DNA of 64,000 bases, from contig NC_065549.1 of NCBI RefSeq assembly GCF_022605725.1, forward strand, positions 15,662,114 to 15,726,113, written 5' to 3'. Position numbers and translations under genes: made by a program. The notes beneath the pieces were generated by a model. It saw only the letters and a program-made list of their open reading frames with translations, had not been told where the DNA came from and ran no database searches. This document shows positions 35,509 to 47,096 of this stretch, in pieces. Positions within the stretch are counted from its first letter, which is position 1; each line of letters begins with the position of its first letter. Origin of the DNA: Anthonomus grandis grandis (lineage: Eukaryota > Arthropoda > Insecta > Coleoptera > Curculionidae).

Positions 35509-36034
35509 TTGAACCTGGTTGATTGCATTAACCATCTGCAAATTGACTACCCAAGCGCAGAAATCATCGTCATAGGTGATTTTAACGTTCACAATATCAA
35601 CTGGCTGCGCTTCTGCAACAAGAACGACGATGAAGGACGAGAAGCTGAGCTATTTGCCACCATATGCGGGCTTACGCAGCTTGTGGAGGAACCTAACAGA
35701 ATCCCCGATCGAGACGGCGAGTTCGCGAGTCTCCTAGATCTGGTCTTGGCTTCAGACCCTGACTCGAACACTGTATCAGTACATGCCCCCCTAGGAACAT
35801 CGGACCACAAATTGATAACAGTCTCTTGCCAGTTGGAGGTTAAAACGCAGGATCCTCCGATGCCGCGGAAGGTATGGCACTGTAAATCAGCAGAGTGGAA
35901 CCATCTTCGGGAATTTTATTGCTCATTCCCTTGGAAAGAAGTCTGCTTTAGAACCAATAACATCTCAGAATGTGCAAACCAAATTACAGAGACGATCTTG
36001 GCAGAAATGGAAGCTTATATCCCTTTTTCTACTA
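35509..36034 (+). pseudogene. LINE-E endonuclease, C-terminal two thirds
   Basis: Open frame with EIIVIGDFNVHNINW (catalytic Asp-Phe-Asn, about 35570), a typical long middle region (PNRIPDRDGEFASLLDLVLA) and LGTSDHKLITVS (catalytic SDH, about 35800). It ends at the DD82E insertion. The reading frame continues unbroken at 38073 (CGSNNKQWFNLNCKKAV) when the insert and one TA are removed. The N-terminal third is missing by 5' truncation. Confidence 0.88.
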
Positions 36035-38072
36035 TACTTTATTTCAGAAGTGTATAGAGCAATAAACTGGGGAATTCCGTTCTGTTTGGCTACATTTCGT
36101 GGTAGTTCATAGGCGCAGGTACTTATAATATTTATGAATTTAATTTTCACGGATTGAATGCCTTTATTTTGAAAGAGATTAAATACTAAATAAATACTTT
36201 TAATCCTTTTGTATAGGTACCTATCTTTTAACGCTTTGTAACATGCAAAAATGGGGTCAGGTAATATATACAGACTATAAATACTTTTAAATCATATTTT
36301 AAACGTTAGTAGTCACTGCTACGCTGTAGTGTAATCACAATATTTAAAAAATGGAGGTATTCAGTCCAACGAAAAGATGTACTAAAAATTCTCCACTATC
36401 GCTGAGTGAAAAAGTTATTATTTTAAATGTACATGATTGCATAAAACACGATTACCCTAGTTTTACTGTGCAAGAAATTGTTGAAAAATGTTCTCGAATG
36501 AGTGGAATTGGAAAGTCCACCATTTTCAAATTGTTGCGGGAAAGAAAAGTAGCAGGTCAAGTGGAATCTCCCAAGCAAAAGCCAGGACGACCTACAAAAG
36601 TCCTTGATGAAAATGCTAAATGTATAATTCGAAGAAAAGTTCACTCTTTTTATTTTAAAAAGGAAATACCCACCCTAGACAAAATTTTAATGGAGCTTGG
36701 CCGAAAAATATGGATTTTGCCTGGGAAAAGCATAACCGCAAAGCACTTTTACTGGAGAGCGACGAAATTGTTTGTTGGAGACGACAATACTTGAGAAGTA
36801 TCAAGCAGTACCGCAGGGAGCAAAAGAAAGTTTTTTATCTTGATGAGACGTGGATTAACGAAGGTTATATAGTCCAAAAAATGTGGCAAGACAAAAATAT
36901 AACCAGTGCTCGCCAAGCTTTCATAGAAGGCCTGTCTACGGGTATTAAAGTACCTTCGGGAAAAGGAAAAAGACTTATAATCACACATATTGGAAGCGAA
37001 GAGGGATTTTTAAAAGAAGGTCTGCTAACCTTTGAGTCGACTCGCACAGGAGATTACCATGAAGACATGAACTCAGACGTTTTCGAGGACTATTTTGGTG
37101 AAATGATAAAATTTCTTCCGGCTAATTCGGTGGTGGTTATGGATAACGCAAGCTATCATTCACGGCGAATAGAGAAGACGCCAACTTCAAGTTGGAGAAA
37201 GCAAGAAATTATCGATTGGCTGACTGCAAAAGCTATTGCGTTTGAAGCAAATTTGATAAAAAAAGAACTGCTGGCAATAGCAAACTTACACAAAACTCGT
37301 TTCATGAAATATGCCGTGGAAGATATAGCCGAAAAATATAATATAACTGTACTGCGCTTACCGCCATATCATTGCGAACTAAATCCTATAGAACTGATAT
37401 GGGCGCAGGTAAAAGGATTTGTAGCAAGACAAAACACGACTTTTAAAATGAAAGATGTTAAGCTACTGTTTGATCAAGCCACTACGGAAGCGACACCAGA
37501 GAATTGGCGAAAAGCAGTCCAGCATGTAATTAAGCAAGAGGACAAAATTTGGATCTTGACAACCTCATCGATCAGACAGTCGATCCTTTAATTATAATGT
37601 CAAGAGGTGATGACAGTTCGTCAGATGACGAAGAAGACTACAATCTATTATAATTTAAAATTGTTATACACTGTTCAAAAAGTGCCAGATCCAAAAGTGA
37701 CATTTTCAACTGTTTTACTCTAAATATTATGTTCAATAAATTTGTGAAAAAAAATATATTATTCCATTTAAACAAAAGTAACTTTCTAAAATAAAATAGC
37801 ATTTAAGTACATTAATTATAAGGTAAAAAACAAGTCCCAGTTGCACGCCTTTGGCGAACCGTTTTCAATGTTTATCAGTGGGTAACAATGGGCAAAACTC
37901 ATAAATTGACCCAAAACCGGGTGGCACTACCTGCAATCAACGAAAAGAAAGAATTTTACATTGAAACTAATACCCAACTAAGGTAGTGGCATAAAATATT
38001 GGTGGATCACCAGGTACCACTTTTGTATACCTAATGAGGTTTTATTGCTCTACACACTTCTGAAATAGAGTA
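36035..38072 (+). mobile_element. DD82E (Sailor-like) DNA transposon, precise insertion
   Basis: A 2038-bp element with 32-bp terminal inverted repeats (36035-36066 and 38041-38072, two mismatches, starting TACTTTATTTCAGAAG) and TA duplications (36033-36034, 38073-38074). Excision in silico restores the LINE-E open frame exactly, which proves the borders. It contains one transposase gene. I recall a DD82E group of the IS630-Tc1-mariner superfamily called Sailor; the name should be checked. Confidence 0.9.
36351..37591 (+). pseudogene. DD82E transposase with one frameshift
   Basis: The N-terminal part (36351 to about 36705) carries the DNA-binding region (LSLSEKVIILNVHDCIKHDY, SGIGKSTIFKLLRERK, GRPTKVLDEN). 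A one-base change near 36705 shifts to the frame of 36710-37591 (FAWEKHNRKALLLESDE...). The DDE domain has FYLDETWINEG (D at 36842), VVVMDNASYHS (D at 37142) and HCELNPIELIWAQVKG (E at 37391), with 82 residues between the last D and E. About 410 codons in all. Apart from the single shift the gene looks intact, so this is a young copy. Confidence 0.88.
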
Positions 38073-39722
38073 TAAATGCGGATCAAACAACAAGCAATGG
38101 TTCAACCTGAATTGCAAAAAGGCAGTAAACACTAAAAACGCAGCATATCGCAAATGGCGTCAACATCCTTCCATTGAAAATCGGAGGAACTTTTTAGCCT
38201 CCAGAAATAGCTGCAAGCGAATTATTAATGAATGCAAAGAGAGTCACAACAACAGGATCAAAAACAATCTGCTAAACTGCCCAAATGGAACAAGATCTTT
38301 CTGGTCGGTATCGAAAGCCGTTAGTCAAGGATTTGCTAAGTCGGCCTTGCCACCCCTAACAGCAGATGATGGTTCTATCGCAGTAACAGCAAGGGAAAAA
38401 GCCAACTTACTGGGTAAACTCTTCGCGTCCAATTCTACTCTGCACTCGCAAGGCAAAACACCGCTATATTTGCCAAGGGTGAATTCATCGATGGGAGAAA
38501 TTTCGTTTCCCCAACGGATCATAAATAAAATTCTTAAAAGCGTAGACACCAACAAAGCTTCTGGATTCGATGGAATTCCAGCCCTAATACTAAAACGTTG
38601 TGCAGACGAATTGACTCCTCCCTTATGTAGACTGTTCACGGCATCGTATAAGCAGGGCCAATTTCCAACAAGCTGGAAAACTGCTTGAGTGCAAGCTGTA
38701 CCCAAAAAGGGTAAGAAGACGATGCCCTCCTATTACCGCCTGATTGCACTAGTTCCAGTAATATCGAAGATTATGGAGAAAGCAGTCAACAGCAACCAAA
38801 AACTGTTAAGATATCTGGAATCATCTGGACTAATCAGCGATCATCAATACGGCTTCCGAAAGCTTAGATCCACCGGCGATCTTCTGGCCTACGTCACACA
38901 CTTGTGGACGTAGGCCATAGAGAAGCACGGCGAGTCCCGCTCAGTCGCTCTTGACATTTCCAAGGCATTTGACAGAGTGTGGCATGAGGGACTACTAACC
39001 AAGCTCTCCTCAATCGGCATACAAAACTCATTATTAAATTGGATCAAAAGTTTTCTTGAACAACGAACAATCCAAGTAGCCGTCGATGGATACCTCTCCG
39101 ACAAATTTAATATTAACGCTGGAGTCCCTCAAGGATGCATTCTATTCCTCACCCTTCTCTTGATATATATCAACGATTTGCTAGGAACCACTGTCAATCC
39201 AATCTACAGCTTTGCGGACGATAGCACCCTTATTTCCACATTTCCGCCAAACCAACGACAGCCGCAAGTTCTCAGAATCTTAGGCAGCAACAAGTAGCTT
39301 CAACCAACAACGACATTAGAGCAATCATGGAGTGGGACAGTAACAATTTGGTCAATTTTAACGCTAAAAAAACGCAGGCTGCAGTATTTACGATGAAGAC
39401 TAACCTTGGTGGCCCGGAGCTGGTTATGGCAGGGAAAACATTGCCAATGAAATCATCTTTACATCTTCTAGGAGTCGAGGTCACCAACAGTGTGTCCTGG
39501 CATGACCACGTTGCCGAGGTCGCCAGGGTGGCTTCCAAAAAACTCGGAGTGCTTTTCAAAACGAAAAAACTGTATACGCCAGAACAGCTGCTGACTCTTT
39601 ATAAGGCTCAAATACGCCCTTCCCTCGAGTATTGCTCGCATGTCTGGAGCTCTGCACCCAAGCATAGTTTAAAGGCTTTGAAGAAAAAACAAAAAAAAAT
39701 GGTGAAAATCCTGAAAGCTTGA
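38073..39722 (+). pseudogene. LINE-E linker and reverse transcriptase
   Basis: Continues the endonuclease frame through the linker (38073-38346), then fingers (NKASGFDGIPALILKRC, ISDHQYGFRKLRST), palm (SVALDISKAFDRVWHEG, AGVPQGCILF, YSFADDSTLIS) and the C-terminal region (LGVEVTNSVSWHDHV, IRPSLEYCSHVWS). Damage is slight: Trp-to-TGA at about 38686, a TAG at about 38911 where Gln is expected, and a frameshift near 39290. It stops at 39722. The catalytic FADD is intact. Confidence 0.88.
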
Positions 39723-39776
39723 CAGAGCAGAGTAAGATACCATGTGCAACATGCTTCAAAGAACTTAACTTAACTT

Positions 39777-39847
39777 AAATGCACCAAATTCATTGATACC
39801 CCATATAATATTGCCGCAATTGAAGACTACAAATGTGATGAATGTTA
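39777..39847 (+). pseudogene. C-terminal end of the pogo transposase
   Basis: Resumes directly after the LINE-E tail: CTKFIDTPYNIAAIEDYKCD, then stop TAA at 39845-39847. Joined to the text before LINE-E it gives one open frame, supporting a simple insertion. Confidence 0.65.
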
Positions 39848-40151
39848 AAGTACGTTATTTTCAAATTTAGTTTTAACTTTTTAATTTATTTGTAATCGCT
39901 AATTTTCGTTTTATTTTTTATTATTAAAAACCAACCCACGTGTTTTTTTCTTTAACTTTTTTGTTCCTATTTCCTATCTGGTTTTTTTTTACTTATATAG
40001 AGCATTTTTATTTGTTTTGTGTTTTTTTTTTAAATAAATAAATATTTGTTTTTGTGTTTTTTTTTGTTAGGGCTTTTTTATTAAGGTTGTCTATACTATG
40101 CAGTCCAATCGCCTTAAAGTTGTTTAAAAAAAGAGTGGTCGAGAACTAACA

Positions 40152-41475
40152 TTTAAATGTGCAGTGTAGCTGGACTGTATTTTGATTTGTCTAAGGCGTT
40201 TGAGACGGTTGACCATTCTTTACTGCTGGACATCCTGGAACGGTATGGCATCAGGGGTGCAGCATCTAAATTACTCAGTTCATATCTAGAGCAAAGGGAA
40301 CAAATAGTTTGTGTGACACATTCCGGCTCAGCAACGTTTTCCCGCCCCCAAATTATAGGAAGAGGTGTGCCTCAGGGCTCAATCTTGGGACCTGTGCTCT
40401 TCCTATTATATGTCAATGGCTTGCCTGAGCTGTTCCCTTCTGATATGATTTGTCAATTCGCCGACGACACATCAGTTATAGTTGCCAGAAAGACAGTGGC
40501 AGATCTTTCACGGGGCTGCTCATCCGCAGTGGAGCGCATGAGGACCTGGTGTCTGGACAGTAAGTTGTCTTTGAACTCTGGTAAAACGGGGTTGATTAAT
40601 TTTTCGAAGGCCAATATTGTCTCAGAATCTCTACTTGTGTGGTCTGGTGGGCAGTCAATCCCTGTAGCCAATAGTATTAAATTCTTAGGAATACACATTG
40701 ACCCCAATTTAAATTGGGAGAAACATATTAAAAACCTTTATTCCAGATTAGCTAGCTTGTGCGGATTGATTAGAAGATTAAGGGATGTAGTGTCTGAGGT
40801 ATCTCTTCGCCTATTTTATTTCGGACAGGTACAGTCGATCTTACAATATGGTATCTGTTTCTGGGGATCTGCAAGAGGAGCTCTAGATATATTTAGAATG
40901 CAAAAGCGTATCATTCGTTGTTTATTGGGCATGACCTACAGAACTTCCTGTAGACCTTACTTCTGCAAACTAAAAATACTCACCCTTCCCTCCTCATACT
41001 TTTCTTCCTTGGTGTTATTTGTGAAGAGACACAATCATTTGTTTGTTGAGAATAGGGCAATGTATGCTGAGGATGTGACTATGATTACACGACATAGAAG
41101 CGATCTCCGCATTCCATTGCATAATTCAGCTTACTATGAAAGAGGTTCTCATTATATGGCCATCAGGGCTTATAGAATGCTACCTGCTGATATTAGAAGC
41201 ATTGAATCTACAGTCCAATTTAAAAAAGCTGTTTACCACTGGTTGCAGATTAAATGTTTTTATAATTTTACTTTTAGATAATAATTTTAACTTGTGTTAG
41301 ATATTTAGAATATTTATTTTAAATTTTGTTATTTTGTTTATATAAGTATATTGCCTCTATGAATTCTAGATAAGAAAAATTAATGTACCCTATGGGAGCT
41401 AGATCCTCCTTTGTATGACGTTGCTTTGTCGTCCTGTATACGATTTTTTTGGCAAATAAAGGATATTATTATAAA
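40152..41475 (+). mobile_element. LINE-F, strongly 5'-truncated Jockey/CR1-like element
   Basis: Begins at the palm of the reverse transcriptase and ends with AAATAAAGGATATTATTAT (about 41455-41475). It sits between two pogo motif copies (40135-40148 and 41493-41510), so it inserted into the pogo element's 3' noncoding part. Confidence 0.85.
40157..41281 (+). CDS. LINE-F reverse transcriptase, intact 3' half
   Basis: 374 codons without interruption: palm motif A (YFDLSKAFETVDHSLLLDIL), GRGVPQGSILGPVLFLLYV, catalytic QFADDTSVI (about 40460), KFLGIHIDPNLNWEKHI, thumb, and C-terminal Cys-rich and LINE end domain (RIPLHNSAYYERGSHYMAIR, YRMLPADIRSI). The fingers and endonuclease are absent by truncation, so no active protein is expected. 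The absence of stops implies recent insertion. It is not a host gene. Confidence 0.88.
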   Translation: MCSVAGLYFDLSKAFETVDHSLLLDILERYGIRGAASKLLSSYLEQREQIVCVTHSGSATFSRPQIIGRGVPQGSILGPVLFLLYVNGLPELFPSDMICQFADDTSVIVARKTVADLSRGCSSAVERMRTWCLDSKLSLNSGKTGLINFSKANIVSESLLVWSGGQSIPVANSIKFLGIHIDPNLNWEKHIKNLYSRLASLCGLIRRLRDVVSEVSLRLFYFGQVQSILQYGICFWGSARGALDIFRMQKRIIRCLLGMTYRTSCRPYFCKLKILTLPSSYFSSLVLFVKRHNHLFVENRAMYAEDVTMITRHRSDLRIPLHNSAYYERGSHYMAIRAYRMLPADIRSIESTVQFKKAVYHWLQIKCFYNFTFR

Positions 41476-41716
41476 TAGTCGCGAATCATGTGGGGTGCTC
41501 GAGAACTAGCGAAATGGCACTTTTTTACTATTTTAGTAAAAAAAAAATATTTAGAATACACCACAATTAAAAATATTTATTTAAAATAATTTAAAACTGT
41601 TTAGAGATTTAGAAAAAGTCACTATGGTAAGTGATAGATATGGTAAGTGATAATATTTCAATTTTCACAACATTTGAAAGTGAAAATTTTACTATTTACT
41701 GGTCGAGAACTAGCGC

Positions 41717-42700
41717 TTTTACTATATTTTTTAATTATAGCAATATCAAGAGCTAAAAAATCTTGTGCAAACCGGCCATAATTACGTATTTAACGTATGC
41801 AAAAAAATCTTCATAGTTTCCAAAGTTTTGTATTTTTTCCAATCATCCTCACTTTTTCATCAATATTTTGACCACACTCAACATTATATGTAAAAATTTT
41901 CAAAAAAAAAACGGTTTTAAGACGTTACTTTACCTATCCGTAAAAAACATTTTGAAAGGCTGCTATTCTATTTAATTTTATTTTTCAAAATGGTGTCCCA
42001 TCAACATTTTGAAGTTTTGCAGAAAAAGCTGGGGACCTTTTAGACCTAGGGGGGGGGGGAACAATTAAGAGCCCCTCTGTATAAGTATATATTAATTAAT
42101 TAATATATTGAATTTTAACTGAATTGTTACTTTAAATCTCTTAATGCTCTAAATGAGTGAAATATTGATGGCCATATATCTATTAATTTTTCTTACAGCT
42201 TATTTTTATGTCAAAGCTGAAAGAATCATTAAAATAGTTTAAATTAGTCTAGGGCCTATTAGGGCCCTCCTATAATCGTGGTTCATGACTATAATTAATA
42301 TTATGCTACGTCATAAATATTAAATGGAGTAAATTTTCAATTAACCATAAACAAAAATTTAAATTAAATTTCACTTGCTGATAATCACTTAAAATAATGG
42401 ATTACATCACAACTTTGTTTAACCCACTATTAAACTGAGCTGATAATAAAATATAAAAAATGCCGGCTTATAAAAATAAACTTTTTTTAGATTTTTTTTG
42501 TATATTTTCTTTACTCACCTAATCACTATAATTTTAAAGTTCCTAGCATGGGTCAGGGAATTTAAAATCCTTTAAATAGAAACACTATTGTATAATAGAA
42601 AGAATTTCACTACTAAGCACATCCGTAGGTATATAAATTAAGATAACACAGTTATTAAAACAACAAAAAAAAGATTTAATCCACATGTGATAAGGTCACC
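41717..42700. other. AT-rich, no gene recognised
   Basis: No motif-bearing frame. A run of ten G bases lies at about 42050. Nothing else evident. Confidence 0.5.
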
Positions 42701-43200
42701 CTGATAAAAATCATTAATTTTCAAAATATTAGAACAAAAAAAAAGACACTTCCAGACTTCAATACTGCACCAATACCCCAGTTCACTCCATCATCCTCCT
42801 TCTTCGACCGAGAAAACAAAACAACAACCACAACGAAAGGGGTGGCTTTGTCCCTTCCAGGGGGGGGTGATTCACTCACGAAATTTTATAGGTTAAGTGC
42901 AAAATCGATAAGCCCTTTTCAGAAAATGCGTAAGCGAAAGCCCTAATTTAGCACCGGTTAACGAGTTTGATTAAATATGTTCGGAAAAAAATCGTATTTC
43001 GGCAAAATGTAGTCACAAAAACGCGTTTTAGCCGGAAAATAAACGAATCAATCGGTATAGCGTTTTGTTTATGCACCGACGGCGTCGACGCACACTGCGA
43101 TCCGCGAGTTACCGAACTCGGGGGCACTTGTCAACTGTTTTTGCAACGTTGCCAAGATAACAGAGGCGATCCGGCGCCGGATATTGTCCTACAGTGACGA
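42701..43200 (-). promoter_or_regulatory. CpG- and GC-rich stretch, possible host promoter
   Basis: The best GC island of the window: 43065-43185 is dense in CpG (for example CGACGGCGTCGACGC, CGGCGCCGG). On the minus strand a TATAAAATTTC at about 42892-42882 is followed directly by GTGAGTGAATC (a strong donor-like GTGAGT at about 42881). It could be a noncoding first exon of the shot-like gene, far upstream. The plus frame 42967-43197 shows no family. Confidence 0.3.
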
Positions 43201-43693
43201 TATAGTTGCGGGCTCAGGGAATATATTTTGTATCAATAGCTACGTTTACAACGGGGGGTACCAAATATTTAATACTTGGATCAAATGACGTCACAAGGAC
43301 TAAAATTTGATATGCGAATTTGATGCTTCCCAAACAGGGTAGATTAAATTGATTTTTTTTCAGTGTAAATGTTCGAATCTAATATTCAACAATAATTATT
43401 TTTATCTAGCTTAAATAAACAGTCTTCATGGCGGCATCGGGGTCTCAAAATATATTTTTTTTTTTTGAAAACAATTTTATATTACTCAATAATATACATA
43501 TTATTCTATTTATAATAAGTCTCTAAACAGTGCTTGTAGCTCTGGCCTCGAGATTAATACAAAAATTCACATATGAAACTAGTGTACACAATAATCATAG
43601 GTAGGTTATATTAATTAATTATAATGTAAAGTAAATTATAAATAAGGTATCTCATTACATAACTAATTTATACTAATTTTACAACTTGACTGA

Positions 43694-46464
43694 TTAAATA
43701 GAAAAATGTTCGTTGAGTTTTGTAACAAATGTTTTAAATATTTGAATATTTCTTAAATCTTTAGGTAGCCTATTAAATGCTTTCGATGCAGAATACATTG
43801 GGCTATTCATTCCAATCATTGTTCTATTGTAACTAATATATAAATTTAATTGACCTCTGGTATTGCGTCTATGAACGTCGTTTGAGAATGTAAAATTTAT
43901 ATTGCATTTAATTTTTTTGTTTATAATTTTATATATGAGTTTACATTTTTCGAACTCCATTAACTGATTCAATTTAAAAACTTTAAGCTCCCTATATAGA
44001 AAATCTGTATTTGTAAGTATATTATATTGAAACAATATTTTAAGGACCTTATTTTGTAAAATTTGGATATTGTCAAATTTTGTTTTAGAACATGTTCCCC
44101 ATATAGGCATCAAATATCTAAAGTGGGACAAAAAGAAAGCATTATAGATATTCATTTTTGTATTATTTGTTAGGTAGCTTCGGCTTTTATATATACAGGG
44201 TATCATAGAATTTATTTTGGATGTAATTTTGTTTATGTGAGTTTGCCAAGTCAATGCTTGATCAATATTTAAACCAAGATATTTAATGGAGGCAACTTTC
44301 TCTAGGCTAATTCCATTTATGTTTAGTTGAATATTATTTACTTGTTTGTTTTTTTGTTTAAACAGCATATATTTGGTTTTGTCGACATTTATTTTTAACC
44401 TGTTGTAAACTAGCCATTTAAAGTACAAGCTCAGATCAGCATTGATAAATTGCGCTAACTCCTCTTCATTTTCACCTTCATATACAAGGGCCGTATCATC
44501 TGCAAAAGTAAAATATCGAGCACGTAACCTGGCAAATTTTAGACTTAATACGTATAAAAGATATAATAAGGGTCCCAATACAGAGCCTTGAGGCACTCCA
44601 TATTTATTCGAAAACAATTCACTAGCTACTCCCTCCTAGTAAACATATTGACTTCTATCTTGTAAGTAGGTTTGAATCAGTTTCAAAAAGAGTTTTCCAA
44701 ATCCCATGAGCCTAAGCTTTTTTAATAAAATATCAAAACTTACTACATCAAAGGCTTTCTGTAAATCAATGAATACCACAACTACAATTTTTTTGCTATC
44801 TAGGGACTTTGAAATACAACTAATAAAGTCAAATGTTGCCGAAAGAGTACTGCTATTTTGAATAAAACCATACTGATGACTATCCAGCAATGTATTTTTA
44901 TGTACAAAAGACATTACTCTTTTTTTAATAATTTTTTCTATTATATTTGATAAAGTATTAACAACAGTAATGGGTCTATAGTTATTCATTTGATCCTTAT
45001 CGCCAGATTTAAATATGGGAGTAATTTTATTTTTTTTAATTCATTGGGATACACACCAGTGTTAAAGACATTATTTATTAGTTTCGCTAATATATTTATA
45101 ACATAATCTTTTAAATTAATTATGTCCAACACTGTTATGCCATCCTCGCCTGGAGAACAATTCCGCCTTAATCCCATGATGATTTCACAAACCTCATCAC
45201 AATTTGTTGGTGAAACATTCAACATACTATCACAGTTAACTTCATCAAATATATTTTCGTCATCAATATGTTGAGTCTGGTTTACAAGTTTATTAACAAT
45301 ACTCTCTCCGACTTGGGAAAAATGTTTGTTTAAACAATTAACAATATCTTTTTTTTCTTTTATAATTGTTCCATTTAAGGTAAGAGAATTTATTTGAGTA
45401 GTGTTTGATTTATTTTTAAAAAACTTGTTTATAAATTGCCACTGTTTTTTTTGACTGCCGCCTGCATGTTCCCATTCTTTGCGAAAATACTGATTTTTTA
45501 ATGCTTTTATTTTATTTGTTATTTTGTTTTTAATTGTACGAAATTCTTGATCATATAACGCACTACCAGGGTTTTTTATTTTTCGTTTGTATATAAAGTC
45601 GCGTTTTTTCATCATTTCTAGCACCTCCTCATTGATCCATGTATTATTTTCTCTTATCCTAAGTGATTTAATGCGTTGAGCTTCATTTTTTGATTTCTGG
45701 ATTAAATCGGTCAGTTCCTGAAATGATGATATGCTTACATTTTGAATATTTTGTTTAAATTTATACACAAATTTTTTATAATCAATGCTGCTAATCATAT
45801 ATTTTATCTTTGGTTTATATTCTTTGGTGGCATAATTTATATAAAATAACAATTTCTTATGATCAGAAAAAGAACAAGAACTAACATTTAGGTTTTCGAT
45901 TAAATTCGAGCTGCCCTCTGACAAAACATGATCTATAATAGTATGACTTCGCTCTGCGACTCTTGTAGCGTTTTCATACATAATCTCATTATTTATTTTA
46001 AAATTATTTTCAGTTAACAAATTTTTATAATTAGTGACCAATGCAGAACTTTTTAACAAGTCAATATTAATATCACCAACAATAACATGCTTTTTGGGAT
46101 ACTTTATTAAAATTTTCTCTAAATCTTTTAGGAACTCTAAGTTATTATAAGAGGGTGGCTTATATATTACACTAACCTTTAAATTAGACTCGCCAACACA
46201 TACACAAACCCAGTTAACACTTTCATTCGGTTTTGACTTTTCCACTACACGACACTTTAATGTGTTTTTTATATACACTGTTGCTCCGCCCCCTCTGCCA
46301 TCTCTGCATGAATGTATAGCGGTGTAGTTGTTTAAATCATATAAAAATGTCTCATTTTCATTTATCCAAGTTTCTGAGAAAGCTAGAATATCACAGGGAT
46401 TGTTGATCAGGTCACATTTAATTTCATCGATTTTATTTCGAATGCTTTGAATATTCATATACAC
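43694..46464 (-). pseudogene. LINE-G ORF2: endonuclease and reverse transcriptase
   Basis: Endonuclease (46464 down): YMNIQSIRNKIDE, FSETWINEN, IVGDINIDLL, RSHTIIDHVL, SFSDHKKLL; all catalytic residues visible. Linker, then NCSPGEDGITVLDI. A one-base loss in a T run near 45030 shifts the frame. Reverse transcriptase continues at 44989 with NNYRPITVVNTLSNIIE, QYGFIQNSS and FIDLQKAFDVVS; a TAG near 44635 interrupts; then KYGVPQGSVLGPLLYLLYV, TFADDTALV and the C-terminal domain ending in RLPKDLRNIQIF. Two lesions only, so a recent copy. Confidence 0.9.
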
Positions 46465-46490
46465 TACCTTTATTTTCGTTTGAGGCCTTA

Positions 46491-47096
46491 TTAGTTTTCC
46501 AATTCCTTTTCGGAGTGAACAAGTATGACTTTCGATGTGTCATTCTTTCTTAGAAATATCGTACCATTGCTAATCCATAGGTATTTATATTCATGCTGCT
46601 TTTTAAATGCCCTAGCAGCTGTAAATAGCTTGATATTTTCTTTTGTTAAGTCATGGTTCATATATATTTTGTGGTGGTTTCTATATCCTAAATCCTTTGA
46701 GTTTAGCTGATATCTCTTTTTTGATTTAAAAAGGCCCTCTTTTGTTTTTAAATTCTCAAAACAAACTTTAATAGGAGAACTTTTGGTAGGTTCCTTTCCC
46801 AACCGGTATGCTATAAAAGTGTTTTTTTCTATAGCTACGTCCAATGTCTCTCCTATTTTGGTGACTAAGACTTGCATGTCTTCATTTTCCTCATATGGTA
46901 CTCCTTGAATAATAATGTTTTTGTCCAGTTCCTGTTGTTCCTTTTTATTTAATTGGTTTTTAATATCAGCCAATTCTTTTTGTAAATTTGCATTTACTTT
47001 CACCTGCTCTTCATATTTTAGAAACAGACTATTATACTTATAACCGTTAAGAACAAATTTATGGGTTCGGGGACTTTTATCGAGATACCGCAGCAT
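46491..47096 (-). CDS. LINE-G ORF1 protein
   Basis: 201 codons, uninterrupted. A coiled coil around residues 25-55 (KYEEQVKVNANLQKELADIK, QLNKKEQQELDK) is followed by an RRM-like core (NIIIQGVPYEENEDM, FIAYRLGK, PIKVCFEN) and a C-terminal domain resembling the Baculo_FP/LINE ORF1 tail (KIYMNHDLTKENIKLF, YKYLWISNGTIFLRK). In LINEs this protein binds the element RNA and assists reverse transcription. The start at 47096 is the first Met; an upstream extension cannot be excluded. Confidence 0.85.
   Translation of the reverse strand: MLRYLDKSPRTHKFVLNGYKYNSLFLKYEEQVKVNANLQKELADIKNQLNKKEQQELDKNIIIQGVPYEENEDMQVLVTKIGETLDVAIEKNTFIAYRLGKEPTKSSPIKVCFENLKTKEGLFKSKKRYQLNSKDLGYRNHHKIYMNHDLTKENIKLFTAARAFKKQHEYKYLWISNGTIFLRKNDTSKVILVHSEKELEN

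Larger units (their letters stand above)
35496..39776 (+). mobile_element. LINE-E, Jockey/CR1-like, split by a DD82E element
   Basis: 5'-truncated LINE inserted into the pogo transposase gene. Removing it and one CTTA overlap restores an open transposase frame. It ends in an AACTTAACTTAA tail (39761-39776). Codons are markedly more GC-rich than the host element, suggesting later arrival. A 2038-bp DD82E transposon interrupts it at 36035. Confidence 0.85.
32829..41716 (+). mobile_element. Pogo-like DNA transposon with two nested LINEs
   Basis: Bounded by inverted copies of GCGCTAGTTCTCGACCA (left pair at 32829-32865, right end 41700-41716) and carrying a Tigger/pogo-type transposase from about 33722. 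Two LINEs are inserted: LINE-E (35496-39776, inside the last part of the transposase gene) and LINE-F (about 40152-41475, downstream of it). Without them the element would be about 3.3 kb. About ten copies of the TAGTTCTCGACCACCC motif lie near both ends. Exact termini and the TA target duplication are uncertain. Confidence 0.65.

Noticed and set aside
42967..43197. 76-codon plus frame across the CpG-rich island
   Set aside because: Basic, motif-free peptide; the composition is better explained as a control region.
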